64,000 nucleotides of DNA, taken from positions 372,001-436,000 of the forward strand of contig CAVXOR010000001.1 of the NCBI GenBank assembly GCA_963763475.1. The letters are read 5' to 3'. This DNA comes from AC-32 sp963763475. Its GTDB lineage: Bacteria; Actinomycetota; Thermoleophilia; Gaiellales; Gaiellaceae. Made by a program: the position numbers and the translations under genes. Position 1 is the stretch's first letter. Every line of letters begins with the position of its first letter. The notes below the pieces were generated by a model. That model saw only the letters and a program-made list of their open reading frames with translations. It searched no databases and was not told where the DNA came from. Positions 48,691 to 56,052 of this stretch are shown one piece after another.

Positions 48691-49578
48691 ATGACCTGGC
48701 AGTTCACGCTCAGCGGGTTCCTGATCGGTGTGCTCGTAGGGCTGACCGGGATGGGCGGCGGCTCACTGCTGACGCCCATCCTGGTGATCTTCTTCGGCTT
48801 CAAGCCGACGCTTGCGGTCGGCACAGACGTCCTCCATGGCGCGATCTTCAAGAGCTTCGGCGCCGTCCGGCACCGGAAGCTCGGGACGGTGCACGCGCAT
48901 CTCACGCTCTGGATGTTCCTCGGTTCCGGGCCGATGTCGCTGCTGGGCGTGGCCGCGGCCACCTGGCTAAGCCACCACTCCAGCGGCGCCGAGGACATCG
49001 AGGCCTACGCGATCGGCGCCGCCCTCGTGATCGGCGGGGCCGGGCTCGTCGCGAAGATGTTCATCAAGCGCGGCGTGCAGCCCGACGACGCACCGTTCAT
49101 CCTCGATCGCCGTGACAAGCTGATCGCCCTGACGCTCGGGGCGACCTGTGGCTTCGTCGTCGGCCTCACCTCTGTGGGCAGCGGCACCTTCTTCGGGCTC
49201 GTGATGGTGCTCGTCTTCCCGCTGACCCTGCCGAAGATCGTCGGCACCGACATCTTCCACGCGGCGGCTCTGCTCTGGGTCGCCGGCTTCGGCCACCTCG
49301 TCGCGGGCAACGTGGACCTCCGCACGATGGCCTGGCTCCTGACCGGCTCGATCCCGGGCGTCCTCCTCTCGAGTCAGTTCACGCCGAAGGTGCCGGATCG
49401 GGCGCTGCGGCTCGCGCTCGCCTCGGTGCTGATGCTGAGCGGGATCAAGCTGCTCGACTTCTCCGGAGCGGACTACGTGATCGCCGGCGGCGCGATCGCG
49501 GCCGGGCTCGGCTTCGCGCTCTGGGGCCTGATCGCACGCTCCGGCCGGCGCCGCCGTAGCGTCGAGACACCGGCCTAG
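48691..49578 (+). CDS. TauE/SafE family membrane transporter
   Basis: A 295-residue membrane protein with about eight hydrophobic segments and two copies of the family repeat: GVLVGLTGMGGGSLLTPILVIFFGFKPTLAVGTDVLHG and GATCGFVVGLTSVGSGTFFGLVMVLVFPLTLPKIVGTDIFHA. Members export sulfite, sulfoacetate or other sulfonates. It starts three bases after the sat stop. With ComA and CysH upstream, export of sulfite or a C3 sulfonate is the natural guess; sulfate uptake has also been proposed for related proteins next to sat. Confidence 0.88.
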   Translation: MTWQFTLSGFLIGVLVGLTGMGGGSLLTPILVIFFGFKPTLAVGTDVLHGAIFKSFGAVRHRKLGTVHAHLTLWMFLGSGPMSLLGVAAATWLSHHSSGAEDIEAYAIGAALVIGGAGLVAKMFIKRGVQPDDAPFILDRRDKLIALTLGATCGFVVGLTSVGSGTFFGLVMVLVFPLTLPKIVGTDIFHAAALLWVAGFGHLVAGNVDLRTMAWLLTGSIPGVLLSSQFTPKVPDRALRLALASVLMLSGIKLLDFSGADYVIAGGAIAAGLGFALWGLIARSGRRRRSVETPA

Positions 49579-49585
49579 TTCCGAC

Positions 49586-49601
49586 TAGACTCGCCAGTCC
49601 C
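49586..49601 (+). promoter_or_regulatory. TAGACT element before the secreted FlgD-Ig gene
   Basis: TAGACT at 49586-49591 lies 10 bases from GTG 49602, two bases farther than at the four matching sites. No Shine-Dalgarno sequence is present. Confidence 0.35.
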
Positions 49602-50516
49602 GTGGCGCGCATCCTGCCGACCGTGGTCGTGCTTGCTCTCCTCGGCTGCACGGCCGCGGCGTTCGCCGTCACCGAGGGACTGAAGCTCGAGCACAGCCCG
49701 GTCTCCAACACGCATGTCGGCAAGACCGTGGCGCCGGGCTCGCTGGCGAACAAGACCGTGCCGATCGCGTTTCTGCTTCGTAAGCCGGACCGCGTGACGG
49801 TCGAGCTCGTGAACGGCAGCGGGGATGTCGTGCGCACCCTCGCTCGCTCGCGGCGCGAGCCCGCCGGGAACCTGCAGTTCACCTGGAACGGCCGGAACGA
49901 CCGCCGTGAGGTCGTTCCCGACGGCACGTACCGCCCTCGGGTCCACCTCGCCGGAGCGCACAAGACGATCGTGCTGCCGAACCCGATCCGGATGGACGCC
50001 ACGCCGCCGTTCATCCGCCTCGCCTCGGTCTCGCCGCGGGTCTTCTCGCCGGATGGCGACTTCGAGAAGGACTTCGTGCGGATCCAGTACAAGACGAGCG
50101 AGCGCGCTCGAGCGCTGCTGTACGTCGACGGCGACTTCAGAACGCGCGTCCACGATTTCGTGCGCTCGGGCAAGATCGACTGGCCGCGCGGCCCGCGCAG
50201 GCTCGCTCCGGGCAAGCATCTGATCCGGCTGCGGGCGCTCGACCTCGCGACCAACGTCGGGCCGCCCAGCCGGGCGTTGCCCGTGTTCGTGCGCTACATC
50301 GAGTTGCGGCCGCAGGCGTTGCGGGTGAAGACCGGCCGGCGATTCGGTTTCCGCGTCCTCACCGACGCGAAGGACTACGCCGTTCACCTCGGCTCGCTGC
50401 ACATGCGCCGCGGCGGACGGCTGCTGATCCTGAGGGCGCCGGTTCCCGGGCACTACGTGCTACGCGTCGCGGAGCACGGGCACGTCGCCAAGGCGATCGT
50501 GGTGGTGACGCCGTGA
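49602..50516 (+). CDS. Secreted protein with FlgD-type immunoglobulin-like domain
   Basis: A 304-residue exported protein. An N-terminal hydrophobic signal (RILPTVVVLALLGCTAAAFAV) includes a possible lipobox-like LLGC. A FlgD-Ig-like domain covers about residues 50-125: VTVELVNGSGDVVRTLARSRREPAGNLQFTWNGRNDRREVVPDGTYRPRV. A second beta-rich region holds FSPDGDFEKDFVRIQY. It precedes the O-antigen ligase gene with a GTGA overlap. Function is unknown; the Ig-like domain suggests binding or a structural role at the cell surface. Confidence 0.78.
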   Translation: MARILPTVVVLALLGCTAAAFAVTEGLKLEHSPVSNTHVGKTVAPGSLANKTVPIAFLLRKPDRVTVELVNGSGDVVRTLARSRREPAGNLQFTWNGRNDRREVVPDGTYRPRVHLAGAHKTIVLPNPIRMDATPPFIRLASVSPRVFSPDGDFEKDFVRIQYKTSERARALLYVDGDFRTRVHDFVRSGKIDWPRGPRRLAPGKHLIRLRALDLATNVGPPSRALPVFVRYIELRPQALRVKTGRRFGFRVLTDAKDYAVHLGSLHMRRGGRLLILRAPVPGHYVLRVAEHGHVAKAIVVVTP

Positions 50517-52054
50517 CCGCCCAGGTCGGCGGAGTCCTCGGCGGCCTCGGGCTGGCGGTGCTGCTGATCGCGCCCTCGCGCCTCCAGCGGCTCGCGGGTC
50601 TCGGCGGCTGGGCGCTGGGCGCGATCCTGCTCGCCGTCTACCTCGCCCCGCACGGGCACCGGCCCTTGCTGGGGGGGCTCGCCGTCTTCGGCCTGCTGCT
50701 CGCGGCCGCGGGCGCGTTCGTCGTGCGCCGCTGGCCGTTCGTGCTCCCGTTCGTCGTGCTCGCCTGCATCGCGGCGCGGATCCACGTCCACGTCGGCTCG
50801 ACCGAGGCGAACCTGCTCGTGCCCATGTACGCGGTCGTCGCCGCGGCGGCGCTGTTACTCGCGTGGGAGCTCCTGCGCGGGGACACGCGTTCGCGCGAGC
50901 TCGGCCCGGTGGCCTGGCCGCTGGCCGCCTTCGTCGCCTGGGCCGGCCTCTCCATCCTCTGGACGCAGGACCTACGGCAGGGCGCGATCGACCTGCTCTT
51001 CTTCTACCTGCCCTTCGGCCTGCTGGCGGTCGTGCTCGCCCGTCTGGCCTGGAGCCGCGTGATCGCCCTCGGCCTACTCGTCGAGGTGACGGCCATGGCG
51101 CTCGTCTTCGCCGCGATCGGGATCTACCAGTACGAGACGCGCGACGTCTTCTGGAACCCGAAGCTGCTCGTCTCGAACGCCTTCGCGCCGTTCTACCGGG
51201 TCAACTCGGTCTTCTGGGACCCGTCCATCTACGGGCGCTTCCTGGTGGTCGCGATCCTCGCCTGCCTGGTCGCGGTGCTGTTCTCGCGCGACCTGCGGGT
51301 GATGATCGGTGGGACCGTCGCGATCGCGGCGATCTGGGCCGGCCTCTATTTCTCGTACTCGCAGTCGAGCTTCGCAGCGCTCGCCGCCGGGACCGTGCTA
51401 GCGGCCGTGTTCGCGTGGGGCCGCCGCGGGCTCGTGCTGGCGATCGCGACCGGCGTGGTCGTGCTGGCCGCCTCGTTCGCGGTGCCGAGCGTCCGCCACG
51501 AGGTCTTCGGCCACAACTCGAAGAGCACGACCGGCGGCCGCGGCACCCTCGTGCGGCGCGGCGCGCACATCGCGGTACACCACCCGGTCGCGGGCGTCGG
51601 GATCGGGGGCTTCAAGCACGCGTACGCCGAGCTCGCCGGGTTGAAGGGCAGGGAGCCGAATGCGGCGGCTTCGCACACGACGCCGGTGACGGTCGCCGCC
51701 GAGGGCGGGGTCGTCGGGTTCGCGCTCTACGTCTGGCTGCTGGTGGCCGCGCTAGGCCTGGCGTTCCGGCGTTTCGCGCGCGACCTGGCCGGCCTCGCCG
51801 CGCTCACCTTCGGCCTCGTGATCGCCGCCGTCGCGGTGCACAGCCTCTTCTACAACGCGTTCTTCGAGGACCCGACCGTCTGGGCTGCGATCGGCCTGGC
51901 CGCCGCGCTGCCGCGCCGTCGAGAGGAGCCCGCGCAGTCGCCGGCGCTCGACCGGCAGGTAGAAGCCGAGCGGCAGCAGGGCCAGCGGGTAGACAGCGCT
52001 GAGCAGGATGGCGCCCCACAGCGGGACGTCGAGGCTCTTCCCGAGCACCGTTAG
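50513..52054 (+). CDS. O-antigen ligase/polymerase family membrane protein
   Basis: Membrane protein of up to 513 residues with about twelve hydrophobic segments and the Wzy_C/O-antigen-ligase hallmark region around GGRGTLVRRGAHIAVHHPVAGVGIGGFKHAY, followed by NAAASHTTPVTVAAEGGVVGFALYVWLL. It polymerises or ligates lipid-linked glycans outside the membrane. The conserved sequence ends near residue 470 (AAIGLAAALPRRRE); the last about 45 residues are charged and lie opposite the flippase gene, so the true stop may have been lost. The ORF ends overlap by 303 bases. Confidence 0.85.
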   Translation: MTAQVGGVLGGLGLAVLLIAPSRLQRLAGLGGWALGAILLAVYLAPHGHRPLLGGLAVFGLLLAAAGAFVVRRWPFVLPFVVLACIAARIHVHVGSTEANLLVPMYAVVAAAALLLAWELLRGDTRSRELGPVAWPLAAFVAWAGLSILWTQDLRQGAIDLLFFYLPFGLLAVVLARLAWSRVIALGLLVEVTAMALVFAAIGIYQYETRDVFWNPKLLVSNAFAPFYRVNSVFWDPSIYGRFLVVAILACLVAVLFSRDLRVMIGGTVAIAAIWAGLYFSYSQSSFAALAAGTVLAAVFAWGRRGLVLAIATGVVVLAASFAVPSVRHEVFGHNSKSTTGGRGTLVRRGAHIAVHHPVAGVGIGGFKHAYAELAGLKGREPNAAASHTTPVTVAAEGGVVGFALYVWLLVAALGLAFRRFARDLAGLAALTFGLVIAAVAVHSLFYNAFFEDPTVWAAIGLAAALPRRREEPAQSPALDRQVEAERQQGQRVDSAEQDGAPQRDVEALPEHR

Positions 52055-53344
52055 CCCGACCGCCGCACCCGCCGCCAGCGCGACCCGCCGCCACTGGTAC
52101 GGCACCGGGAAGACCTGCTGCGCGCGGATCGTCATCCCGAAGAACATCACCAGGTAGGCGACCAGGGTCGAGATCGCCGCGCCGATCATCCCGTAGGGCG
52201 GGATCAGGACGAAGTTCAGCCCGATGTTGACGAGCGCCGCGGCCCCGGTCACGACCCAGTTGAACTGGGTCCGCTTGGCGCGCCCGATCCCGATCGACAT
52301 CACGTTGAAGGCGATGAACGCCGTGCCGCCGAAGACGAGCAGCGGCACCACCTGGGAGGCCGGGTAGAAGCGCGGCGTCGTCAACAGGCGCACGAGCCAG
52401 GGCGCCAGCAAGGACAGGGCGAGCGAGAGCCAGCAGCAGAGGTAGAGCACGTAGGTCAGGACGTAGGCATACGTGCGCTTGGCCTCGTCGTCGTCCTTGA
52501 TCGAGTAGGCGAAGGCCGGCCACGCCGTGCGCAGCGCGATCAGCACGAGCAGGATCGCCGTCGAGATGCGCACGCCGATCGAATAGAGGCCGTTCTCGGC
52601 CAGGCCCTTCATCCGCACGAGGAAGAAGCGGTCGGAGAGGTCGATCACCCAGAGCGCGAGCCCCGAGGGCACGAGCGGCAGCCCGAAGCGCTGCATCTGG
52701 CGGAAGAGCCCGCGGTCGAACTCGAGCCCGAGCTGGTAGCGGCGGTAGGCGAGCAGCACGAAGTAGACCGCGAGGGTGCCGGTGAAGTTGCCGACGATCA
52801 CCCCGATCGCGCCCTCGTGCCAGACGGCGACGAGCAGGATCGTCGAGACGACGGTGATGATCACGTTCGCGAGCGTCGCCGCGACGTACGAGACCGAGCG
52901 CTCCTCGACGCGGAAGAGCGCGGTCAGCTGCTCGTAGTTCATCTGCGCCCAGAGCAGCACCAGCGCGGCACGCACGAGGTTCGCGCGCGAGTCGCTCTCG
53001 AACAGCAGGTGCGAGATCTGCGAGGCGAGGAGCGAGCCGACGACCAGCCCGAGGGTCGCCATCACCATCGTGAACCAGAACGAGGTGCGTACGACCGTCG
53101 TCCGGCCGGCGTCGTCTTCGGCGTCGAAGTAGAAGCGGAAGAACGCCATCGAGATCCCCATCCGCAGCACGATCACGAGCACCACCGTCAGCGAGATCAG
53201 CGTCTCGACGGCGCCGACGTCGGCCCGCGTCAGGTAGCGGGTCACGACCGGGAGCAGGAAGACGCCGATCAGCCGCGAGACGACGGCGCCCAGCCCGTAG
53301 ATCGCCGAGTGCTTGCCGAGCCGCCAGAGCTGGTTCGCGATCAC
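51752..53344 (-). CDS. Wzx-type polysaccharide flippase (MATE/MVF superfamily)
   Basis: Lipid-linked oligosaccharide flippase with about fourteen hydrophobic segments. Family features are IYGLGAVVSRLIGVFLLPVVTRYLTRADVGAVETL near the N-terminus, IDLSDRFFLVRMKGLAENGLYSIGVRI in the middle, and NIGLNFVLIPPYGMIGAAISTLVAYLVMF. GTG 53344 was taken as start; GTG 53368 would add eight residues. Conserved sequence stops near LPLGFYLPVERRRLRGLLS, about 51925; the remaining about 60 residues are a charged tail read from the complement of the O-antigen ligase. The real protein is probably about 475 residues. Confidence 0.88.
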   Translation of the reverse strand: MIANQLWRLGKHSAIYGLGAVVSRLIGVFLLPVVTRYLTRADVGAVETLISLTVVLVIVLRMGISMAFFRFYFDAEDDAGRTTVVRTSFWFTMVMATLGLVVGSLLASQISHLLFESDSRANLVRAALVLLWAQMNYEQLTALFRVEERSVSYVAATLANVIITVVSTILLVAVWHEGAIGVIVGNFTGTLAVYFVLLAYRRYQLGLEFDRGLFRQMQRFGLPLVPSGLALWVIDLSDRFFLVRMKGLAENGLYSIGVRISTAILLVLIALRTAWPAFAYSIKDDDEAKRTYAYVLTYVLYLCCWLSLALSLLAPWLVRLLTTPRFYPASQVVPLLVFGGTAFIAFNVMSIGIGRAKRTQFNWVVTGAAALVNIGLNFVLIPPYGMIGAAISTLVAYLVMFFGMTIRAQQVFPVPYQWRRVALAAGAAVGLTVLGKSLDVPLWGAILLSAVYPLALLPLGFYLPVERRRLRGLLSTARQRGGQADRSPDGRVLEERVVEEAVHRDGGDHEAEGERGEAGQVARETPERQA

Positions 53345-53371
53345 GCACCCAGTTTGGCCGAATCCCACGGA

Positions 53372-53385
53372 TAGACTGGCCGATC
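53372..53385 (+). promoter_or_regulatory. TAGACT -10-like element before the epimerase gene
   Basis: TAGACT at 53372-53377 lies 8 bases from GTG 53386, the same layout as at 64, 8039 and 60657. It sits in the short gap between two divergent polysaccharide genes. Confidence 0.45.
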
Positions 53386-54369
53386 GTGGCTCTGAGCGGG
53401 AAGAAGATCCTGATGACGGGTGGTGCGGGGTTCATCGGCACCGCGCTCGCGCGGCGGCTCGTCACCGAGAACGAGATCGTCGTGCTGGACAACCTGCACC
53501 GCGACTCGCTGACCGGGACCGACCTGGCCGAGCACGACAACCTGCGCTTCGTGCAGGGGGACGTGCTCGACCTGCCGCTGCTGCGGGACCTGACCGCGCG
53601 TGCCACCCATGTCGTCCACCTCGCGGCGATCGCCGGCGTCGACTCCGTGCTGAAGAGCCCGGTGCGGACGATGCGCGTCAACCTGATCGGCACCTCGAAC
53701 GTGCTCGAGGCCGCGCACGAGGCCGGGACGATCGAGCGGCTGATCGACTTCTCGACCAGCGAGGTCTTCGGCACGCACGCCTACAAGGTCGAGGAGACGC
53801 ACGTCACGTCTCAGGGCTCGGTCGGCGAGGCGCGCTGGACGTACGCGGTCTCGAAGCTCGCGGGCGAGTACATGGCGCACTCGTACTTCGACGAGCACAA
53901 GCTGCCGGCCACCTCGATCAGGCCGTTCAACGTCTACGGGCCCGGCCAGGTCGGCAGCGGCGCGATCCACCACTTCACCGTGCGCGCACTGGCCGGTGAG
54001 GAGCTGGTGATCCACGGCGACGGCTCGCAGATCCGCGCCTGGTGCTTCGTCGACGACGTGGTCGAGGCACTCCTGGCGATGCTCGAGCGCGAGGAGGCGG
54101 TCGGGCAGGTCTTCAACGTCGGCAACCCGCGCTCGGTGGTGACGGTCTTCGACCTCGCCTCGCGGATCAAGCGGCTGGCGGAGTCGGAGTCGGAGATCAT
54201 CTTCCGCCCGCTGCACTACACCGACGTCGAGATGCGGATCCCGAACGTCGACAAGGCGCTCAAGCTGCTCGAGTGGGAGCCGCGCGTCGACCTGGACGAG
54301 GGGCTGGCCCGCACGATCGCGTGGTACCGCGAGCGGCAGCCCGTGCAGAGCCTGGCGCCTTCGCGGTGA
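53386..54369 (+). CDS. NAD-dependent sugar nucleotide epimerase/dehydratase
   Basis: Extended short-chain dehydrogenase of 327 residues. It begins KKILMTGGAGFIGTALARRL (NAD-binding GxxGxxG), then DNLHRDSLTG, VVHLAAIAGVDSVLKSPV, FSTSEVFG (catalytic Ser/Thr) and WTYAVSKLAGEYMAH (YxxxK), IRPFNVYGPGQ and RAWCFVDDVVEALL. These fit UDP-glucose/UDP-glucuronate 4-epimerases and related dehydratases. It acts in sugar nucleotide supply for the adjacent polymerase and flippase. Two hairpins follow the stop. Confidence 0.92.
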   Translation: MALSGKKILMTGGAGFIGTALARRLVTENEIVVLDNLHRDSLTGTDLAEHDNLRFVQGDVLDLPLLRDLTARATHVVHLAAIAGVDSVLKSPVRTMRVNLIGTSNVLEAAHEAGTIERLIDFSTSEVFGTHAYKVEETHVTSQGSVGEARWTYAVSKLAGEYMAHSYFDEHKLPATSIRPFNVYGPGQVGSGAIHHFTVRALAGEELVIHGDGSQIRAWCFVDDVVEALLAMLEREEAVGQVFNVGNPRSVVTVFDLASRIKRLAESESEIIFRPLHYTDVEMRIPNVDKALKLLEWEPRVDLDEGLARTIAWYRERQPVQSLAPSR

Positions 54370-54372
54370 CGA

Positions 54373-54423
54373 GACGCCGCTTGCGGCGTCGCTTCAGGCT
54401 GCGTGGGCTTTGCTCACGCAGCC
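54373..54423 (+). terminator. Two tandem hairpins after the epimerase gene
   Basis: GACGCCGC/GCGGCGTC (54373-54380 with 54383-54390) is followed by a 9-bp stem GGCTGCGTG/CACGCAGCC (54397-54405 with 54415-54423) with the loop GGCTTTGCT. No T-run follows. Together they probably end the epimerase transcript; the second ends seven bases before the next ATG, so it might also control that gene. Confidence 0.5.
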
Positions 54424-54430
54424 GTCGGAA

Positions 54431-56047
54431 ATGACCGGTCGACACACCAGCGGTCGGAGCTACGTCGTCTGGGCGCTCGCCGCGGCGGTCGTGCTCGTCG
54501 CGGCCGTCCCGGGAGCGGCGGCACGGCAGGCGCCTCCGCTGCGGATCTCGCTCGACAACCCCGTCTTCAGCCCGAACGGCAACGGCGTCAACGACACGCT
54601 GAGGGTGCGGACGAACGCTACGACGGGGACGCTGCTGGGCCTGCGCGTCTACGTCTGGGGCGGGCGGCTCTCGGGCTGGAAGCGGATCCGCACCGGCGTC
54701 TCCTCGACCTCGCCGGACCTGACCTGGAACGGCACGACCGCGAGCGGCGACGAGGTCGGCGACGGGAGCTACCGGGTAACGGTCTGCTACGAGGATCAGG
54801 GCGTGCAGCTCGCGCCGCACGGCGCCGTGCGGCCAGGGCTGGCGGAGGCGAGCATGCGCCGGCCCCCCTGGCGGACCTCGGGTTGTGCGCCTGCGCACGC
54901 CGTGCGCCTGGAGCGGCTGGCCGCCTTCGTCGACTCGACCGGCAGCTTTCACCAGGGTGACCGTGTTCCGTTTGTCGTCTCGGCCGACGACGGGCAGGCC
55001 TCGGTCGCCTTCGCGCACGATTGCGAGCCAGGCGAGGCGCAACTGACCTTCAGCGACAGCGGTGACCGGCTGGCCGTCCCGTTCGGCGTCGAGCCCGGCC
55101 TCTACCACGCGATCGCCGCCGATCCGGCCGGGGACACGTTCCGCGCGCCTGTCGTCGTCCGCTCGGGCCGGCCGCTGGACAGGCCGCAGCCTGGGACTGC
55201 GCTCGTCGTCTGGCCGTACCTGACCTGGCGTGCCTACAGCCCCTACGACGCCGACCTGAACGGGATCCCGGACAGCTGGTACCAGTTCTGGCGCCAGCGC
55301 CGCGTCTCGCTGAAGGGCCCGCTGCTGCGAGGCGGCGTCGAGGACGATCACGAGGCCGCGCTGCCGTTCTCGCGCTGGCTCTGCTCGCGCCACCTGCGGA
55401 CGCAGCAGATCACCGACGTCGAGCTCGGCCGCCTGCCGCTCTCGACGCTCCGCAAGTACCGCGCGGTCGTCTTCCCCGGCCACAGCGAGTACTACGAGCC
55501 GGCCACCTACGACCTGCTGAAGCGCTACCGCGACGGGGGCGGCAACCTGGTCTTCCTGCAGGCGAACCCGTTCTACCGCCAGGTGCGGGTCGAGCCGGCG
55601 CGGAACGCGGTCGCGATGACCGACTACGACGCCCGCTCCGGCCCGCGCTCCGACTTCGGGCTGGCCGGGGTCGGCTACGACGGCTGCTGCTTCCCCAAGT
55701 CGCGGGCCGTGCCGTACGTCGCTGCGAGCGGCAGCGACTACGACCGCGTGCGCTGGCTCTTCCGCGGCACCGGGATCGGGCCCGGCCAGGCGTTCGGCAT
55801 CGCCGCCTCCGAGAGCGACCGCGTCGACCCGCAGCGGACGCCGCGCGACCACGTCGTGGCGGCGCAGGCGCTGATCCGCGGCAAGCGCGGCGTGATCCAC
55901 GCGGCGCTCGTGTGGTCGCGGGCGGGCAAGGGTCAGGTGCTCGCGACCGGCAACTACACCTTCCTGCGCATGGGCCGCGGGATCACCTACAAGCTGCTCG
56001 ACAACGTATGGGCAAAGCTCGTGGGCCGGGAGGGCTTGGCGAAATAG
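54431..56047 (+). CDS. Secreted FlgD-Ig protein with N,N-dimethylformamidase beta-like region
   Basis: A 538-residue exported protein. The signal (SYVVWALAAAVVLVAAVPGAAA) is followed by a FlgD-Ig domain at about 30-120: NPVFSPNGNGVNDTLRV and LTWNGTTASGDEVGDGSYRVTV. From about residue 250 it resembles the C-terminal part of the N,N-dimethylformamidase large subunit family: WRAYSPYDADLNGIPDSWY, VVFPGHSEYYEPATYDLLKRYRDGGGNLVFLQANPFYRQ, GVGYDGCCFPKSRA, GQVLATGNYTFLRM. Because the protein is secreted and sits among glycan genes, an amidase of small solvents is unlikely; the fold is glutamine-amidotransferase-like. ATG 54431 was chosen for the signal peptide. Function unknown. Confidence 0.78.
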   Translation: MTGRHTSGRSYVVWALAAAVVLVAAVPGAAARQAPPLRISLDNPVFSPNGNGVNDTLRVRTNATTGTLLGLRVYVWGGRLSGWKRIRTGVSSTSPDLTWNGTTASGDEVGDGSYRVTVCYEDQGVQLAPHGAVRPGLAEASMRRPPWRTSGCAPAHAVRLERLAAFVDSTGSFHQGDRVPFVVSADDGQASVAFAHDCEPGEAQLTFSDSGDRLAVPFGVEPGLYHAIAADPAGDTFRAPVVVRSGRPLDRPQPGTALVVWPYLTWRAYSPYDADLNGIPDSWYQFWRQRRVSLKGPLLRGGVEDDHEAALPFSRWLCSRHLRTQQITDVELGRLPLSTLRKYRAVVFPGHSEYYEPATYDLLKRYRDGGGNLVFLQANPFYRQVRVEPARNAVAMTDYDARSGPRSDFGLAGVGYDGCCFPKSRAVPYVAASGSDYDRVRWLFRGTGIGPGQAFGIAASESDRVDPQRTPRDHVVAAQALIRGKRGVIHAALVWSRAGKGQVLATGNYTFLRMGRGITYKLLDNVWAKLVGREGLAK

Positions 56048-56052
56048 CGACG

